From assembly GCA_031256155.1 (NCBI GenBank), contig JAIRRD010000053.1, positions 1-10,681 on the forward strand: 10,681 nucleotides of DNA. The letters run 5' to 3'. The translations under genes and the position numbers were made by a program. The notes under the pieces were generated by a model that had not been told where the DNA came from, searched no databases, and was given only the letters and a program-made list of their open reading frames with translations. This DNA comes from Holophagales bacterium. Lineage in GTDB: Bacteria > Acidobacteriota > Holophagae > Holophagales > Holophagaceae. Shown piece by piece: positions 1 to 5,615 of the stretch (positions are counted from its first letter, which is position 1; every line of letters starts with the position of its first letter).

Positions 1-1
1 A

Positions 2-85
2 GAAATTCGTAGAGGCTTACAACTCAACAGCGAAGCCCTTCATCTGGCGCAAACGGGAAATCAGGGGCACACAGTTGTCAAATAA
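2..85 (+). CDS. Possible 3' end of an unrecognised gene (partial)
   Basis: An open frame enters from the left edge and ends at a TAA at 83-85, giving about 27 residues ending in GNQGHTVVK. The residue mix looks protein-like (LQLNSEALHLAQTG) and the other two forward frames are less convincing, but no start or domain can be seen. It would converge on, and overlap by about 25 bp, the 3' end of the minus-strand gene at 61-600. It could be a host gene or the last gene of an upstream phage block. Such a short stretch could also be open by chance. Confidence 0.3.
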   Translation, partial: EIRRGLQLNSEALHLAQTGNQGHTVVK

Positions 86-600
86 GACTGATAACTTTTG
101 CAATTAGACACTAGCTGGGTGCGTTGCTCGGCAACCTGCCTCAGGCGGATCAAAAGCTCAGCCCTTGCTTCGAGGTTTTCTGGGTGTTTCTTGAGAAAAT
201 CCCTTAGCTGGGCTATGGGGTTTTTAATTCCCGCGTCTGCCAATGCATTCTGTATGTCCGCGATGGCTGGTGCCCCCTCCCATTGGGCCAAGGTACGCAT
301 CATGCCGCTGCTGTCGCCATGCACGAGTGCCCACTTTGACACGCTCGCAAAACCCAGTTTACTTACTGTTTGGAGATATTCAGTGGAATCCGGTTTTATT
401 GGACGATATGCGATCCTCATCTCCAACAGCTCATTCGAAGTTGAGACAGAACGCCAAGCATTATGAGCGGGTCCGCCGGCTTCCCCGAAGTGCAACAGCA
501 AGCAGGCATTTCTGAGAGAAAACGATTGGGCGGCCAGCGGCGCAGCAAAGGCTAGCGAAAGTGAAAAAATGATTGTGAGGAAGGGTTTCAGCTTGAGCAT
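61..600 (-). CDS. Secreted hypothetical protein, possibly 3'-truncated
   Basis: This encodes 179 residues with a clear Sec signal peptide: Lys residues at 3 and 5, a hydrophobic core over about 7-20, and a likely signal peptidase I site after A24 (PLAA|Q). The protein should therefore be exported, to the periplasm if the host is diderm. The mature part has no catalytic motif I recognise. The stretch around residues 125-158 (FLKKHPENLEARAELLIRLRQVAEQRT) has the helical, Glu/Arg-rich look of a tetratricopeptide-like helix pair. An AGGAG at 612-616 (minus strand) lies 11 nt before the ATG. The last 20 or so residues (SNCKSYQSYLTTVCP) break the helical pattern and run over the possible + strand gene end, so the native C-terminus may have been lost at a junction near position 100. 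That truncation is inference. Confidence 0.65.
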   Translation of the reverse strand: MLKLKPFLTIIFSLSLAFAAPLAAQSFSLRNACLLLHFGEAGGPAHNAWRSVSTSNELLEMRIAYRPIKPDSTEYLQTVSKLGFASVSKWALVHGDSSGMMRTLAQWEGAPAIADIQNALADAGIKNPIAQLRDFLKKHPENLEARAELLIRLRQVAEQRTQLVSNCKSYQSYLTTVCP

Positions 601-661
601 ACCCGTATGACACTCCTAGAGCAATGTCTTATAGCTATATATCTCCATTATTCTGAACCCA

Positions 662-1318
662 TTAAAAATATAAAAGACGAGCATACTCGGATGATACTTT
701 AATGCTAAAATCTTTCAATGCCTCTGTCAAAATATCTTTGATAACTGATCTTAAATCAACTTCTGACAAATCCTCTTTTGGTTTGCTGATAAGACGTGCA
801 TAATCCAAAATAAAATAACGAAGACATGGACTGCTGATAAAAATTCCTAAATCCTTGAAAACATTACTGTAAGCAGCTATTTTTTGATTTTCTGGAAATT
901 CTGTTAAGACTTCCTCCTTTACAATCCATTTTTTTAAAGGTTCATAATCACTGATTTCTTCTGGAATAACCCAGGCACGGCTACTCCGATCATACCTGGC
1001 TCCCAATTCTTTAGCTTTATTACGTTCTTTCTTTGGAATGTTTAACATTATTTTCTTTTTAAAATCAAAAAACTCTGATTTCATTATTGATACAGAAATA
1101 GATGGATCTATCATCCATTTTTTTAAGGGTTCATAATCACTGATTTCTTCTGGAATAACCCAGGCACGGCTACTCCGATCATACCTGGCTCCCAATTTTT
1201 TTGCTACACCACGCTCCTCTTTGGGGATATTCAGTATTATCCCCTTTAATACTCTTGCATCATTCGTATTAATAGCCGCCAGGTTCACTGTTGACAATGT
1301 TGTTACATGATTCTTCAT
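662..1318 (-). CDS. Tandem DUF5710-domain protein
   Basis: I start this 218-residue protein at the ATG at 1316-1318 because AAGGG sits 5 nt upstream. The longer frame from 1378 begins in a palindrome and has no ribosome binding site. Two copies of a DUF5710-type module occur at about residues 29-68 and 92-131: LNIPK.ER..AK.LGARYDRSSRAWVIPE followed by EISDYEPLKKW. DUF5710 is a small domain often found in plasmid, ICE and phage proteins, sometimes beside primase or antirestriction domains. Its biochemical role is not established. The C-terminal 85 residues are helical and unrecognised. The gene is clearly more AT-rich than the phage genes and opposite in strand, which suggests separate acquisition. 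Function is unknown; a DNA-related or anti-defence role is only a guess from the company this domain keeps. Confidence 0.7.
   Translation of the reverse strand: MKNHVTTLSTVNLAAINTNDARVLKGIILNIPKEERGVAKKLGARYDRSSRAWVIPEEISDYEPLKKWMIDPSISVSIMKSEFFDFKKKIMLNIPKKERNKAKELGARYDRSSRAWVIPEEISDYEPLKKWIVKEEVLTEFPENQKIAAYSNVFKDLGIFISSPCLRYFILDYARLISKPKEDLSEVDLRSVIKDILTEALKDFSIKVSSEYARLLYF
924..1197 (-). repeat. Near-identical in-frame duplication in the DUF5710 gene
   Basis: Bases 924-1008 and 1113-1197 are identical at 84 of 85 positions, offset by 189 bp (exactly 63 codons). They encode the LGARYDRSSRAWVIPEEISDYEPLKKW part of each module. The remaining part of each repeat unit has diverged at the DNA level even where the protein is similar (LNIPKEER versus LNIPKKER). 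This patchwork suggests recent gene conversion or slippage rather than a simple old duplication. Confidence 0.9.
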
Positions 1319-1360
1319 AACAGCCCTTTTCAATTCTTTGCAAACAGATTCCTGACAACC

Positions 1361-1378
1361 ATGGTCAGGGCTGACCAT
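1361..1378. promoter_or_regulatory. Perfect palindrome upstream of the DUF5710 gene
   Basis: ATGGTCAG and CTGACCAT form an 8-bp perfect dyad separated by GG. It lies 43 bp upstream of the chosen DUF5710 start and resembles the operator of a dimeric repressor. No regulator gene is in the window, and a chance palindrome cannot be excluded. Confidence 0.3.
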
Positions 1379-1609
1379 ACGGAATCTGGAGGAGGTGAGT
1401 GATGATATGCTACTCTTCTCCTGATGGTTATGTCACGGTTACTGCTTGTATGCCATTCTTCATTGGCTTCTCTGTTTATCATAGTTTCTCTGTGTTGTTT
1501 TTTTGTTGGTACGCTCATGTTGCCCTCTGAAGATGTAACTGTCTGTGTGTGGTGTTATGGTGAGTTTGTTGGTTGACCTGTTCTTTATAGCCATTCCCCT
1601 TGGGAATTG

Positions 1610-1670
1610 CACGGAGTGCAGAGGCTGCGTTAAGAGTGTAGAGAGCCGCCATAGGCGGGGAACGAAACGG
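1610..1670 (+). repeat. Left arm of a 61-bp inverted repeat
   Basis: It starts with CACGGAGTGC and matches the reverse complement of 1988-2048 at roughly 85% of positions without gaps. Each arm holds its own small dyad (CCGCC-AT-GGCGG). The arms face each other across 317 bp. This could be the ends of a miniature inverted-repeat element, or two REP-like units in opposite orientation. Confidence 0.7.
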
Positions 1671-1814
1671 AAGGCGTAGCCGAAACTACAGGAAAAATTG
1701 CTGATCAATAGGGGAACCGCTAAATGTCATCCCTGTGTTGTCCTTGCAAGTTTCTTACCAAAAAGCGATAATTGATTGGTTAAATCATCACAACTGGTTT
1801 TGAATGTGTGGATT

Positions 1815-1848
1815 ATAGCGGTTTAACTTATTGTAGTTAAACCGCTAT
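1815..1848. repeat. Palindromic repeat, copy 1
   Basis: A perfect 14-bp stem (ATAGCGGTTTAACT) closes a TATTGT loop. A 35-nt stretch here (1814-1848) is repeated exactly at 2956-2990, on the far side of the toxin module. The stem contains GTTTAAC and GTTAAAC, which fit the RYYYAAC and GTTRRRY core boxes of integron attC sites. The element is too short to hold the inner L boxes and no integrase is present. No T-run follows, so it is not a typical terminator. Confidence 0.85.
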
Positions 1849-1849
1849 G

Positions 1850-1921
1850 CCGGGATTCGCTTGCGAATCACGGCCGCTCATAGCTCATAGGCGAGCTTGG
1901 CTCGCCGTAAATGGGCTATGA
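1850..1921. other. Cluster of two strong hairpins
   Basis: Immediately after the palindrome, GATTCGC-TT-GCGAATC (1854-1869) is extended by a CCG/CGG pair across one mismatch. Next, GGCGAGC-TTG-GCTCGCC (1890-1906) is enclosed by TCATAGC (1878-1884) pairing with GCTATGA (1915-1921). Together with copy 1 this makes three consecutive hairpins in about 110 bp. No T-run follows. A structured untranslated RNA, a REP-type cluster or a recombination site are all possible. Confidence 0.6.
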
Positions 1922-1950
1922 AAGCGAAAATTGCTATATAGCCAACGCCC

Positions 1951-1978
1951 TTGACAAACAGTACAGACAGGCAATTAC
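1951..1978 (+). promoter_or_regulatory. Weak candidate promoter for the PIN module
   Basis: A perfect TTGACA at 1951-1956 is followed after 16 bp by AATTAC, a poor -10 match. It points toward the PIN gene, whose start is about 140 bp downstream. The transcript would include inverted-repeat arm 1988-2048 and the hairpin at 2050-2076 in its leader. Confidence 0.2.
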
Positions 1979-1987
1979 CGCCTACTC

Positions 1988-2048
1988 CCATTTCGCTTCC
2001 CGCCGATGGCGGCTCGCTCCACTCTCAACGCAGCCTAAGCACTCCGTG
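1988..2048 (-). repeat. Right arm of the 61-bp inverted repeat
   Basis: Read on the minus strand it begins CACGGAGTGC at 2048 and tracks the arm at 1610-1670, including the core GAGCCGCCAT.GGCGGG. The arm ends about 70 bp before the PIN gene, so it would form part of that gene's leader or promoter region. Confidence 0.7.
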
Positions 2049-2049
2049 T

Positions 2050-2076
2050 CTTTTCAACTTTTTCAAAGTTGAAAAG
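2050..2076. other. Perfect 12-bp hairpin upstream of the PIN gene
   Basis: CTTTTCAACTTT pairs with AAAGTTGAAAAG around a TTC loop. It ends 44 bp before the PIN start codon. It has no trailing T-run on either strand, so it is more likely an operator for the toxin-antitoxin complex or an mRNA leader structure than a terminator. Confidence 0.5.
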
Positions 2077-2120
2077 CTCTATTTGCTGTATCAAACTGGT
2101 ACTTGGGAGGATGCGAGCCG

Positions 2121-2552
2121 ATGAAGGTATATTTGGATAATTGTTGTTTTAACAGACCTTTTGATGACCAGTCATCGCTTATCGTTCACCTGGAAACTGA
2201 AGCAAAGCTACACGTACAGGAACTGGTGCGGAAGGGGAAATTTCAATTGCTGTGGTCATTTGTGTTGGATTATGAAAATGCTTCACATCCTTTTGAAGAA
2301 GTGCGAAACAGAATCGCAGAATGGAAAGAACTGGCTTTCGCTGACTGTAATTTTTCCAAAGAACTTTCGGACAAAGCACTTGAGTTGATGCAGCTTGGTC
2401 TGCGCCAGATGGACGCTTCCCATGTTGCTTGTGCTATTGTTATGGGTGCGGGTTATTTCTTGACGGTTGACAAGAAAATTCTCAACAAGCCGATAACCGG
2501 AACCGAGGTAATAAACCCAATTGATTTTGTCAGGAGGTATGCAGATGGTTAG
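2121..2552 (+). CDS. PIN-domain ribonuclease, probable toxin of a TA pair
   Basis: This 143-residue protein starts at the ATG at 2121, with GGGAGG ten nt upstream; an in-frame TTG at 2103 is less likely. PIN domains are metal-dependent RNases of the VapC/FitB type. The N-terminal motif MKVYLDNCCFNRPFDDQ is typical of one widespread PIN family. The usual acidic residues are visible: D6 in the first strand, E52 in LDYEN, D98 in LRQMDASHVA and D117 in FLTVDKKIL. The active site therefore appears intact. The next gene overlaps its stop codon by 8 nt, so the two are translationally coupled. Toxin-first order is the reverse of most vapBC pairs. It is predicted to cleave RNA in the cytoplasm when freed from its partner; the RNA target cannot be deduced. 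Confidence 0.85.
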   Translation: MKVYLDNCCFNRPFDDQSSLIVHLETEAKLHVQELVRKGKFQLLWSFVLDYENASHPFEEVRNRIAEWKELAFADCNFSKELSDKALELMQLGLRQMDASHVACAIVMGAGYFLTVDKKILNKPITGTEVINPIDFVRRYADG

Positions 2553-2745
2553 TAATACAGTGCTTAAAGACAAGGGAATGCGCATCCTCTCGGAACAACT
2601 TGGGCTTGTAGAAGCAGAACGCTTTGTTGCCCTCATGCGACGCGAACCTTTTGACTATACTGAATGGCGGCAAAGACTCTACGTGGATGTACCGCTGGAT
2701 ACCTTTTTAAGTGATGCACAAAAGTTTAGAGATAAAGCAAATTAA
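2545..2745 (+). CDS. Small partner protein of the PIN toxin, putative antitoxin
   Basis: It encodes 66 residues. The ATG at 2545 is chosen because AGGAGG (2532-2537) lies 7 nt upstream; the ATG at 2539 is too close to it. The start overlaps the end of the PIN gene by 8 nt. The sequence (GMRILSEQLGLVEAERFVALMRREPFDYTEWRQRLY, then VPLDTFLSDAQKFRDK) fits a small helical family I associate with neighbours of LDNCCFNRP-type PIN genes. No ribbon-helix-helix or AbrB motif is evident, so DNA binding is unproven. The antitoxin role is inferred from size, coupling and context. Confidence 0.75.
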   Translation: MVSNTVLKDKGMRILSEQLGLVEAERFVALMRREPFDYTEWRQRLYVDVPLDTFLSDAQKFRDKAN

Positions 2746-2761
2746 AGGCTCAATACTCTTT

Positions 2762-2968
2762 ATGAAAAAATGTTTTGGTTATACCCACTTCACAGAGGGG
2801 AAAGAATATTTTGGGGCAGAATTACGCAGGAATAAAGCAAACAGATTAGATTTTGGCGTATACTGGGTTTATTATCTTGATACCAATATCCGAGGACCTT
2901 TTGTTTTTGGTGGTGCAGGCGTTCTGAATGAAATCGGGACATTCACTCGCTCTGATATAGCGGTTTAA
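2762..2968 (+). CDS. Small hypothetical protein ending inside a palindromic repeat
   Basis: It encodes 68 residues from the ATG at 2762. The frame can extend to 2711, but that would overlap the antitoxin gene in another frame. No good ribosome binding site is visible. The product (VYWVYYLDTNIRGPFVFGG) is aromatic-rich and unrecognised. Its last residues, SDIAV, and its TAA are contributed by the left arm of the palindrome at 2954-2993. This suggests that insertion of the repeat set the C-terminus, or that the repeat is a boundary site like those at gene ends in cassettes. It may be a remnant of a longer protein. Confidence 0.4.
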   Translation: MKKCFGYTHFTEGKEYFGAELRRNKANRLDFGVYWVYYLDTNIRGPFVFGGAGVLNEIGTFTRSDIAV

Positions 2969-2993
2969 CTTATTGTAGTTAAACCGCTATATC
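2954..2993. repeat. Palindromic repeat, copy 2
   Basis: The core is identical over 35 nt to the copy at 1814-1848. Here the stem extends to 17 bp (GATATAGCGGTTTAACT) around the same TATTGT loop, which lies in the same orientation. It overlaps the last codons and stop of the small ORF. The two copies bound about 1.1 kb holding the PIN module and the hairpin cluster. Confidence 0.85.
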
Positions 2994-3028
2994 ACACCAC
3001 AAAATAATCCGCCCCCTCCCCAGACCCC

Positions 3029-3078
3029 ATTCCATGTGAAATGCCGCCTTGTGGCATTTCACATGGAATCCTTTTTTT
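3029..3078 (+). terminator. Strong Rho-independent terminator
   Basis: A perfect 17-bp stem (ATTCCATGTGAAATGCC, with its complement at 3053-3069) around a 7-nt loop is followed by CC and seven T residues. It points rightward and would end transcription from the PIN module before the phage genes. The phage operon at 3176 then needs its own promoter between about 3079 and 3160, or an antitermination mechanism. I see no clear sigma-70 promoter there. Confidence 0.9.
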
Positions 3079-3175
3079 CTAAAATGCTTTCATAAAAATA
3101 TCCGAATCACAAAACGATCTTTTATACGAGGCGCGTCATCTGTTCACACAGCGGCGCGGTCAGGAGAATTTTATT

Positions 3176-4216
3176 TTGAGAAAACGAAGTGCCAAAACCG
3201 ACCGTCATTCCAGTCAACTGCCATCCATTTCGGACGGTCTGCTGCCGGAGTGGTATCACCTGCTTCCCGCCGGGACATTTCACGGGCGGGATGGGCGCGG
3301 GCCTTATGTTTTCAATCCCTATGCGGAGCGGGCGGTGCTTGAGGCTTTTGCGAGTCTCAAGTGCGACCTGCCTGTGGATTACGAACATCAGAGCCTTGAG
3401 GCAAAAGACAAATCCGGCCCCATACCGGCAGCCGGATGGATTAAGCAATTGGAATCACGTGCCAATGGGCTTTGGGGGCGCGTGGAGTGGACAGCCAAAG
3501 CGCAAGCATGTTTACGCGATAAAGAATATCGCTATATAAGCCCTGTCTTTATTCATGACAAGAGCGGTCAAGTAATGGCGTTGACTATGGCCGCGCTGAC
3601 AAACACGCCGAATTTATATCTTACAGCGGCGGCAAGCCGTGAGGAGGTTACAGCAATGGATTTTAATGCAAAGCTCTGTGAGCTTTTAGGCTTAGACGCG
3701 AGTGCCTCGGAAGACGAGATACTCAAAGCCCTTGGCGAGCTGACAAACAAGAACGAATCGGCGGAATCGAAAGAAGATGCCACCGAGGACGCGAATGAGG
3801 AGACAAAAGAGGAGGCACAATCCAGACTCTCAGACCCCTCAAAGTATGTGCCGATGGAAATCTTTAAGTCCGTCAACAGCCGCCTTGCACAGTTGGAAAC
3901 TGCACAGGCAAAAGAGAAAGCGGACAGTGCTGTAGCGGCTGCCATGAGCGCGGGGAAAATTACACCCGCTCAAAAGAACTGGGCTGTCAGTTATGCCAGC
4001 CGCGATTTGGCGGGGTTTAAGGACTTTGCTGATAAAGCACCTGTCACAGTCTCGTCCAACAGTTCAAACAGCCGGTTGGCCTCAAAGCCGGAAACGGCAA
4101 TGGCAGCGGCAACAGGTGCTTTAACACCGGAACAAAAGAATATCGCTGCGGCGATGGGTATTGACCCAGCAAGGTATCTGAAAACACTGGAAAGCCAGAA
4201 AGAGGAGGCCGAATAA
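3176..4216 (+). CDS. Mu gpI-like prohead protease with C-terminal scaffold
   Basis: This 346-residue protein starts at a TTG, with CAGGAGA 8 nt upstream. Residues 1-155 match the Mu-like protease family (Mu I, Pfam Mu-like_Pro): LPVDYEHQSL near 65-74, PAAGWIKQLESRANGLWGRVEWT near 84-106, YRYISPVF near 118-125 and ALTNTPNL near 140-147. H71 and S122 are the likely catalytic pair. The middle (about 180-220) is a Glu/Asp/Lys-rich linker. The C-terminal part is helical and ends with ALTPEQKNIAAAMGIDPARY, as is usual for the scaffold end. In Mu the protease matures the prohead by removing scaffold. The length is close to Mu gpI (about 361). It leads the structural operon, and its stop overlaps the next start. 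Confidence 0.92.
   Translation: MRKRSAKTDRHSSQLPSISDGLLPEWYHLLPAGTFHGRDGRGPYVFNPYAERAVLEAFASLKCDLPVDYEHQSLEAKDKSGPIPAAGWIKQLESRANGLWGRVEWTAKAQACLRDKEYRYISPVFIHDKSGQVMALTMAALTNTPNLYLTAAASREEVTAMDFNAKLCELLGLDASASEDEILKALGELTNKNESAESKEDATEDANEETKEEAQSRLSDPSKYVPMEIFKSVNSRLAQLETAQAKEKADSAVAAAMSAGKITPAQKNWAVSYASRDLAGFKDFADKAPVTVSSNSSNSRLASKPETAMAAATGALTPEQKNIAAAMGIDPARYLKTLESQKEEAE
3656..4216 (+). CDS. Nested scaffold protein (Mu gpZ-like) from an internal start
   Basis: An in-frame ATG at 3656 (residue 161 of the protease) is preceded by GAGGAGG, about 8 nt away, the best ribosome binding site in this gene. The product would be 186 residues beginning MDFNAKLCELLGLDASASEDEIL. It starts just after the LTAAAS linker where the protease domain ends. 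In Mu, scaffold gpZ is made from an internal start in gene I in the same way. The product should assemble inside the prohead and be removed by the protease. This start is supported by sequence and precedent but not proven. Confidence 0.75.
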   Translation: MDFNAKLCELLGLDASASEDEILKALGELTNKNESAESKEDATEDANEETKEEAQSRLSDPSKYVPMEIFKSVNSRLAQLETAQAKEKADSAVAAAMSAGKITPAQKNWAVSYASRDLAGFKDFADKAPVTVSSNSSNSRLASKPETAMAAATGALTPEQKNIAAAMGIDPARYLKTLESQKEEAE

Positions 4217-4611
4217 TGACAGCCCTTACTTGTGACAGAGACACACCCAAGCGCATCGCCGCGCTGTATCAGGACCCGGTAGCGGCTGGTTATCAGATAT
4301 TTGCCGGGGCAATAGTCGTTATTGACCCCAACGGCTTTGTCAGACCGGGCGGCGCGATGGGTATAGCGCGGGGCATGGCTCTGAAGTCCGTTGACAACCG
4401 TCTGGGCGGTGATGGTGATTGCACTGTTGAAATTGAATCTGGATGCTTTGGCTTAAAGACAAACGGCACTATTAACCGGACACACATAGGCAAACCGGTC
4501 TATCTGATGGATGACCAAGCTGTTGGCGCAACGGGGCCTTATGCCGCCGGAATACTCAAAGATGTTGAGGGCAAGGGCAATGATGCCATCGCCTGGGTAG
4601 ATGTTGGTTAG
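4216..4611 (+). CDS. Putative head decoration protein (DUF2190-like)
   Basis: It encodes 131 residues and overlaps the protease stop by one base (TAATG), with GAGGAGG upstream. The protein is Gly/Val/Ala-rich with a beta pattern (IFAGAIVVIDPNGFVRPGG, then GKPVYLMDDQAV and ILKDVEGKGNDAIAWVDV). This resembles small capsid decoration or cement proteins such as the DUF2190 group found between protease and major head genes in Mu-like and lambda-like phages. It likely binds the outer capsid surface. Position and composition carry the call; there is no diagnostic motif. Confidence 0.65.
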   Translation: MTALTCDRDTPKRIAALYQDPVAAGYQIFAGAIVVIDPNGFVRPGGAMGIARGMALKSVDNRLGGDGDCTVEIESGCFGLKTNGTINRTHIGKPVYLMDDQAVGATGPYAAGILKDVEGKGNDAIAWVDVG

Positions 4612-4665
4612 ACATGCGCGGAGTGAATCCGCGCATGTCTGGGCGGGGGAATCCCCTTCCCCCGC
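4610..4665. other. Double hairpin between the decoration gene and gpT
   Basis: A perfect 12-bp stem (AGACATGCGCGG, 4610-4621, with its complement at 4629-4640) starts within the decoration-gene stop codon. A second stem follows: GCGGGGGAA (4643-4651) pairs with TTCCCCCGC (4657-4665). There is no T-run, so simple termination is unlikely. The pair may protect a 3' end or mark an RNA processing point that lets gpT message accumulate. The stretch 4641-4660 recurs exactly at 9546-9565. Confidence 0.65.
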
Positions 4666-4729
4666 GCCCCCTTGCTTTGGCATGGCATGGAATGAAAAGG
4701 GGAATTCACCTCATTTTTTTGGAGACTAA

Positions 4730-5608
4730 ATGATTATTAATCAATCTGCACTTTCAAACCTTTTTATCGGCTACAAAGCGTCATTTCAGAACGCCTTTGA
4801 GGGTGTCAAGCCAATGTGGACTGAGATAGCCACGCCGATAACCTCATCAACACGCTCTGAAAAATACGCATGGCTGGGTCAGTGGCCTATGCTGCGGGAG
4901 TGGATAGGCGACAGGCAGGTCAGGAACCTCGAAACTCATGACTATTCCATAAAGAACCGCAACTTTGAAGTCACGGTCAGTGTGGAGCGAAACGACATAG
5001 AGGACGACCAATACGGCATTTACAGCCCCATGATGGCAGAAATGGGCCGCGCCGCTGCCACACACCCGGATGAGCTGGTCTTTGGACTGCTGCGGAACGG
5101 GTTTAGCGAAAAGTGCTTTGACGGCCAGCCCTTCTTTGACGCAGACCACCCCGTTGGTGAGACAACAGTGTCCAACATGCAGAGCGGTACAGACAAGCCC
5201 TGGTTTCTGTTAAGCACCACAAGGAGCCTGAAGCCGCTCATTTATCAGATTCGCAAAGATTACAAGTTTGTCCACCTGATAAAGGAGGAAGACCCCAATG
5301 TATTCTTTAAGAATCAATACATATACGGCGTTGACGGGCGTTCCAACGTAGGTTTTGGCTTCTGGCAAATGGCATTCGGCAGCAAGGCCGAACTGAACAA
5401 AGAAAATTTTGTGGCCGCACGGGAATCTATGAGCAAGCTGAGAAGCCCCGAAGGCCGCCCCTTAGGATTAAGGCCAAACCTGTTACTGGTCGGGCCGGGC
5501 AATGAACAGCAAGCGGTTGAGTTGATTAAAGCCGAACGCAATGCAGCCGGTGCCACAAACACCTTACTCAATGCTGTAGACATAGTCGTTTCCCCTTATC
5601 TGGATTGA
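4730..5608 (+). CDS. Major head protein, Mu gpT family
   Basis: This 292-residue protein is close to Mu T (about 305). GGAG lies 5 nt before the ATG. Typical gpT features are an N-terminal LSNLFIGYKASFQNAFEG, a TRSEKYAWLGQWPMLREWIGDR block (residues 41-62), the NFEVTVSVERNDIEDDQYGIY block near 79-98, and FFDADHPVG near 135-143. It forms the icosahedral shell on the scaffold made by the upstream gene. The 118-bp leader with two hairpins fits a specially regulated, abundant product. Family assignment is secure by sequence style and by order. Confidence 0.93.
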   Translation: MIINQSALSNLFIGYKASFQNAFEGVKPMWTEIATPITSSTRSEKYAWLGQWPMLREWIGDRQVRNLETHDYSIKNRNFEVTVSVERNDIEDDQYGIYSPMMAEMGRAAATHPDELVFGLLRNGFSEKCFDGQPFFDADHPVGETTVSNMQSGTDKPWFLLSTTRSLKPLIYQIRKDYKFVHLIKEEDPNVFFKNQYIYGVDGRSNVGFGFWQMAFGSKAELNKENFVAARESMSKLRSPEGRPLGLRPNLLLVGPGNEQQAVELIKAERNAAGATNTLLNAVDIVVSPYLD

Positions 5609-5615
5609 GGTATAA

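Larger units (their letters stand above)
1319..2120. other. About 800-bp non-coding, repeat-rich spacer
   Basis: No convincing gene lies between the DUF5710 gene and the PIN gene, which are divergently transcribed. The two open frames present (1330-1518 and 1460-1708, both minus) have low-complexity, arginine/serine/threonine-rich products, and the second runs through an inverted-repeat arm. The spacer holds a short palindrome at 1361-1378, a 61-bp inverted-repeat pair at 1610-1670 and 1988-2048, the palindrome copy at 1815-1848, a hairpin cluster at 1850-1921 and a hairpin at 2050-2076. Promoters for both flanking genes should lie here. The density of dyad symmetry suggests a miniature mobile element or a BIME-like composite of REP-type sequences. 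Confidence 0.6.

Noticed and set aside
662..1378. Longer start for the DUF5710 gene at 1378
   Set aside because: That ATG lies inside a palindrome with no ribosome binding site upstream, whereas the ATG at 1318 has AAGGG at proper spacing.
1330..1518. Minus-strand 62-residue frame with a good AGAGGG ribosome binding site
   Set aside because: The product has no recognisable domain and an atypical composition, and it sits in the repeat-rich spacer. A real short gene is not excluded.
1460..1708. Minus-strand 82-residue frame
   Set aside because: It runs through the inverted-repeat arm at 1610-1670 and has low-complexity Ser/Thr/Arg-rich content; probably non-coding.
1815..1848. Canonical integron attC site
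   Set aside because: The outer core boxes fit, but only 8 nt separate them. Inner L boxes and extrahelical bases are missing, and no integron integrase is in the window. Kept only as a hypothesis in the findings.
1319..2120. CRISPR array or tRNA in the spacer
   Set aside because: No regularly spaced direct repeats and no cloverleaf were seen; the symmetry is inverted, not tandem.
3079..3160. Late promoter before the protease gene, for example TTATAC near 3122
   Set aside because: No matching -35 element at acceptable spacing; phage late promoters often need an activator and cannot be recognised here.
4610..4665. Transcription terminator after the decoration gene
   Set aside because: Stems are strong but no T-run follows, and termination would cut off the major head gene.
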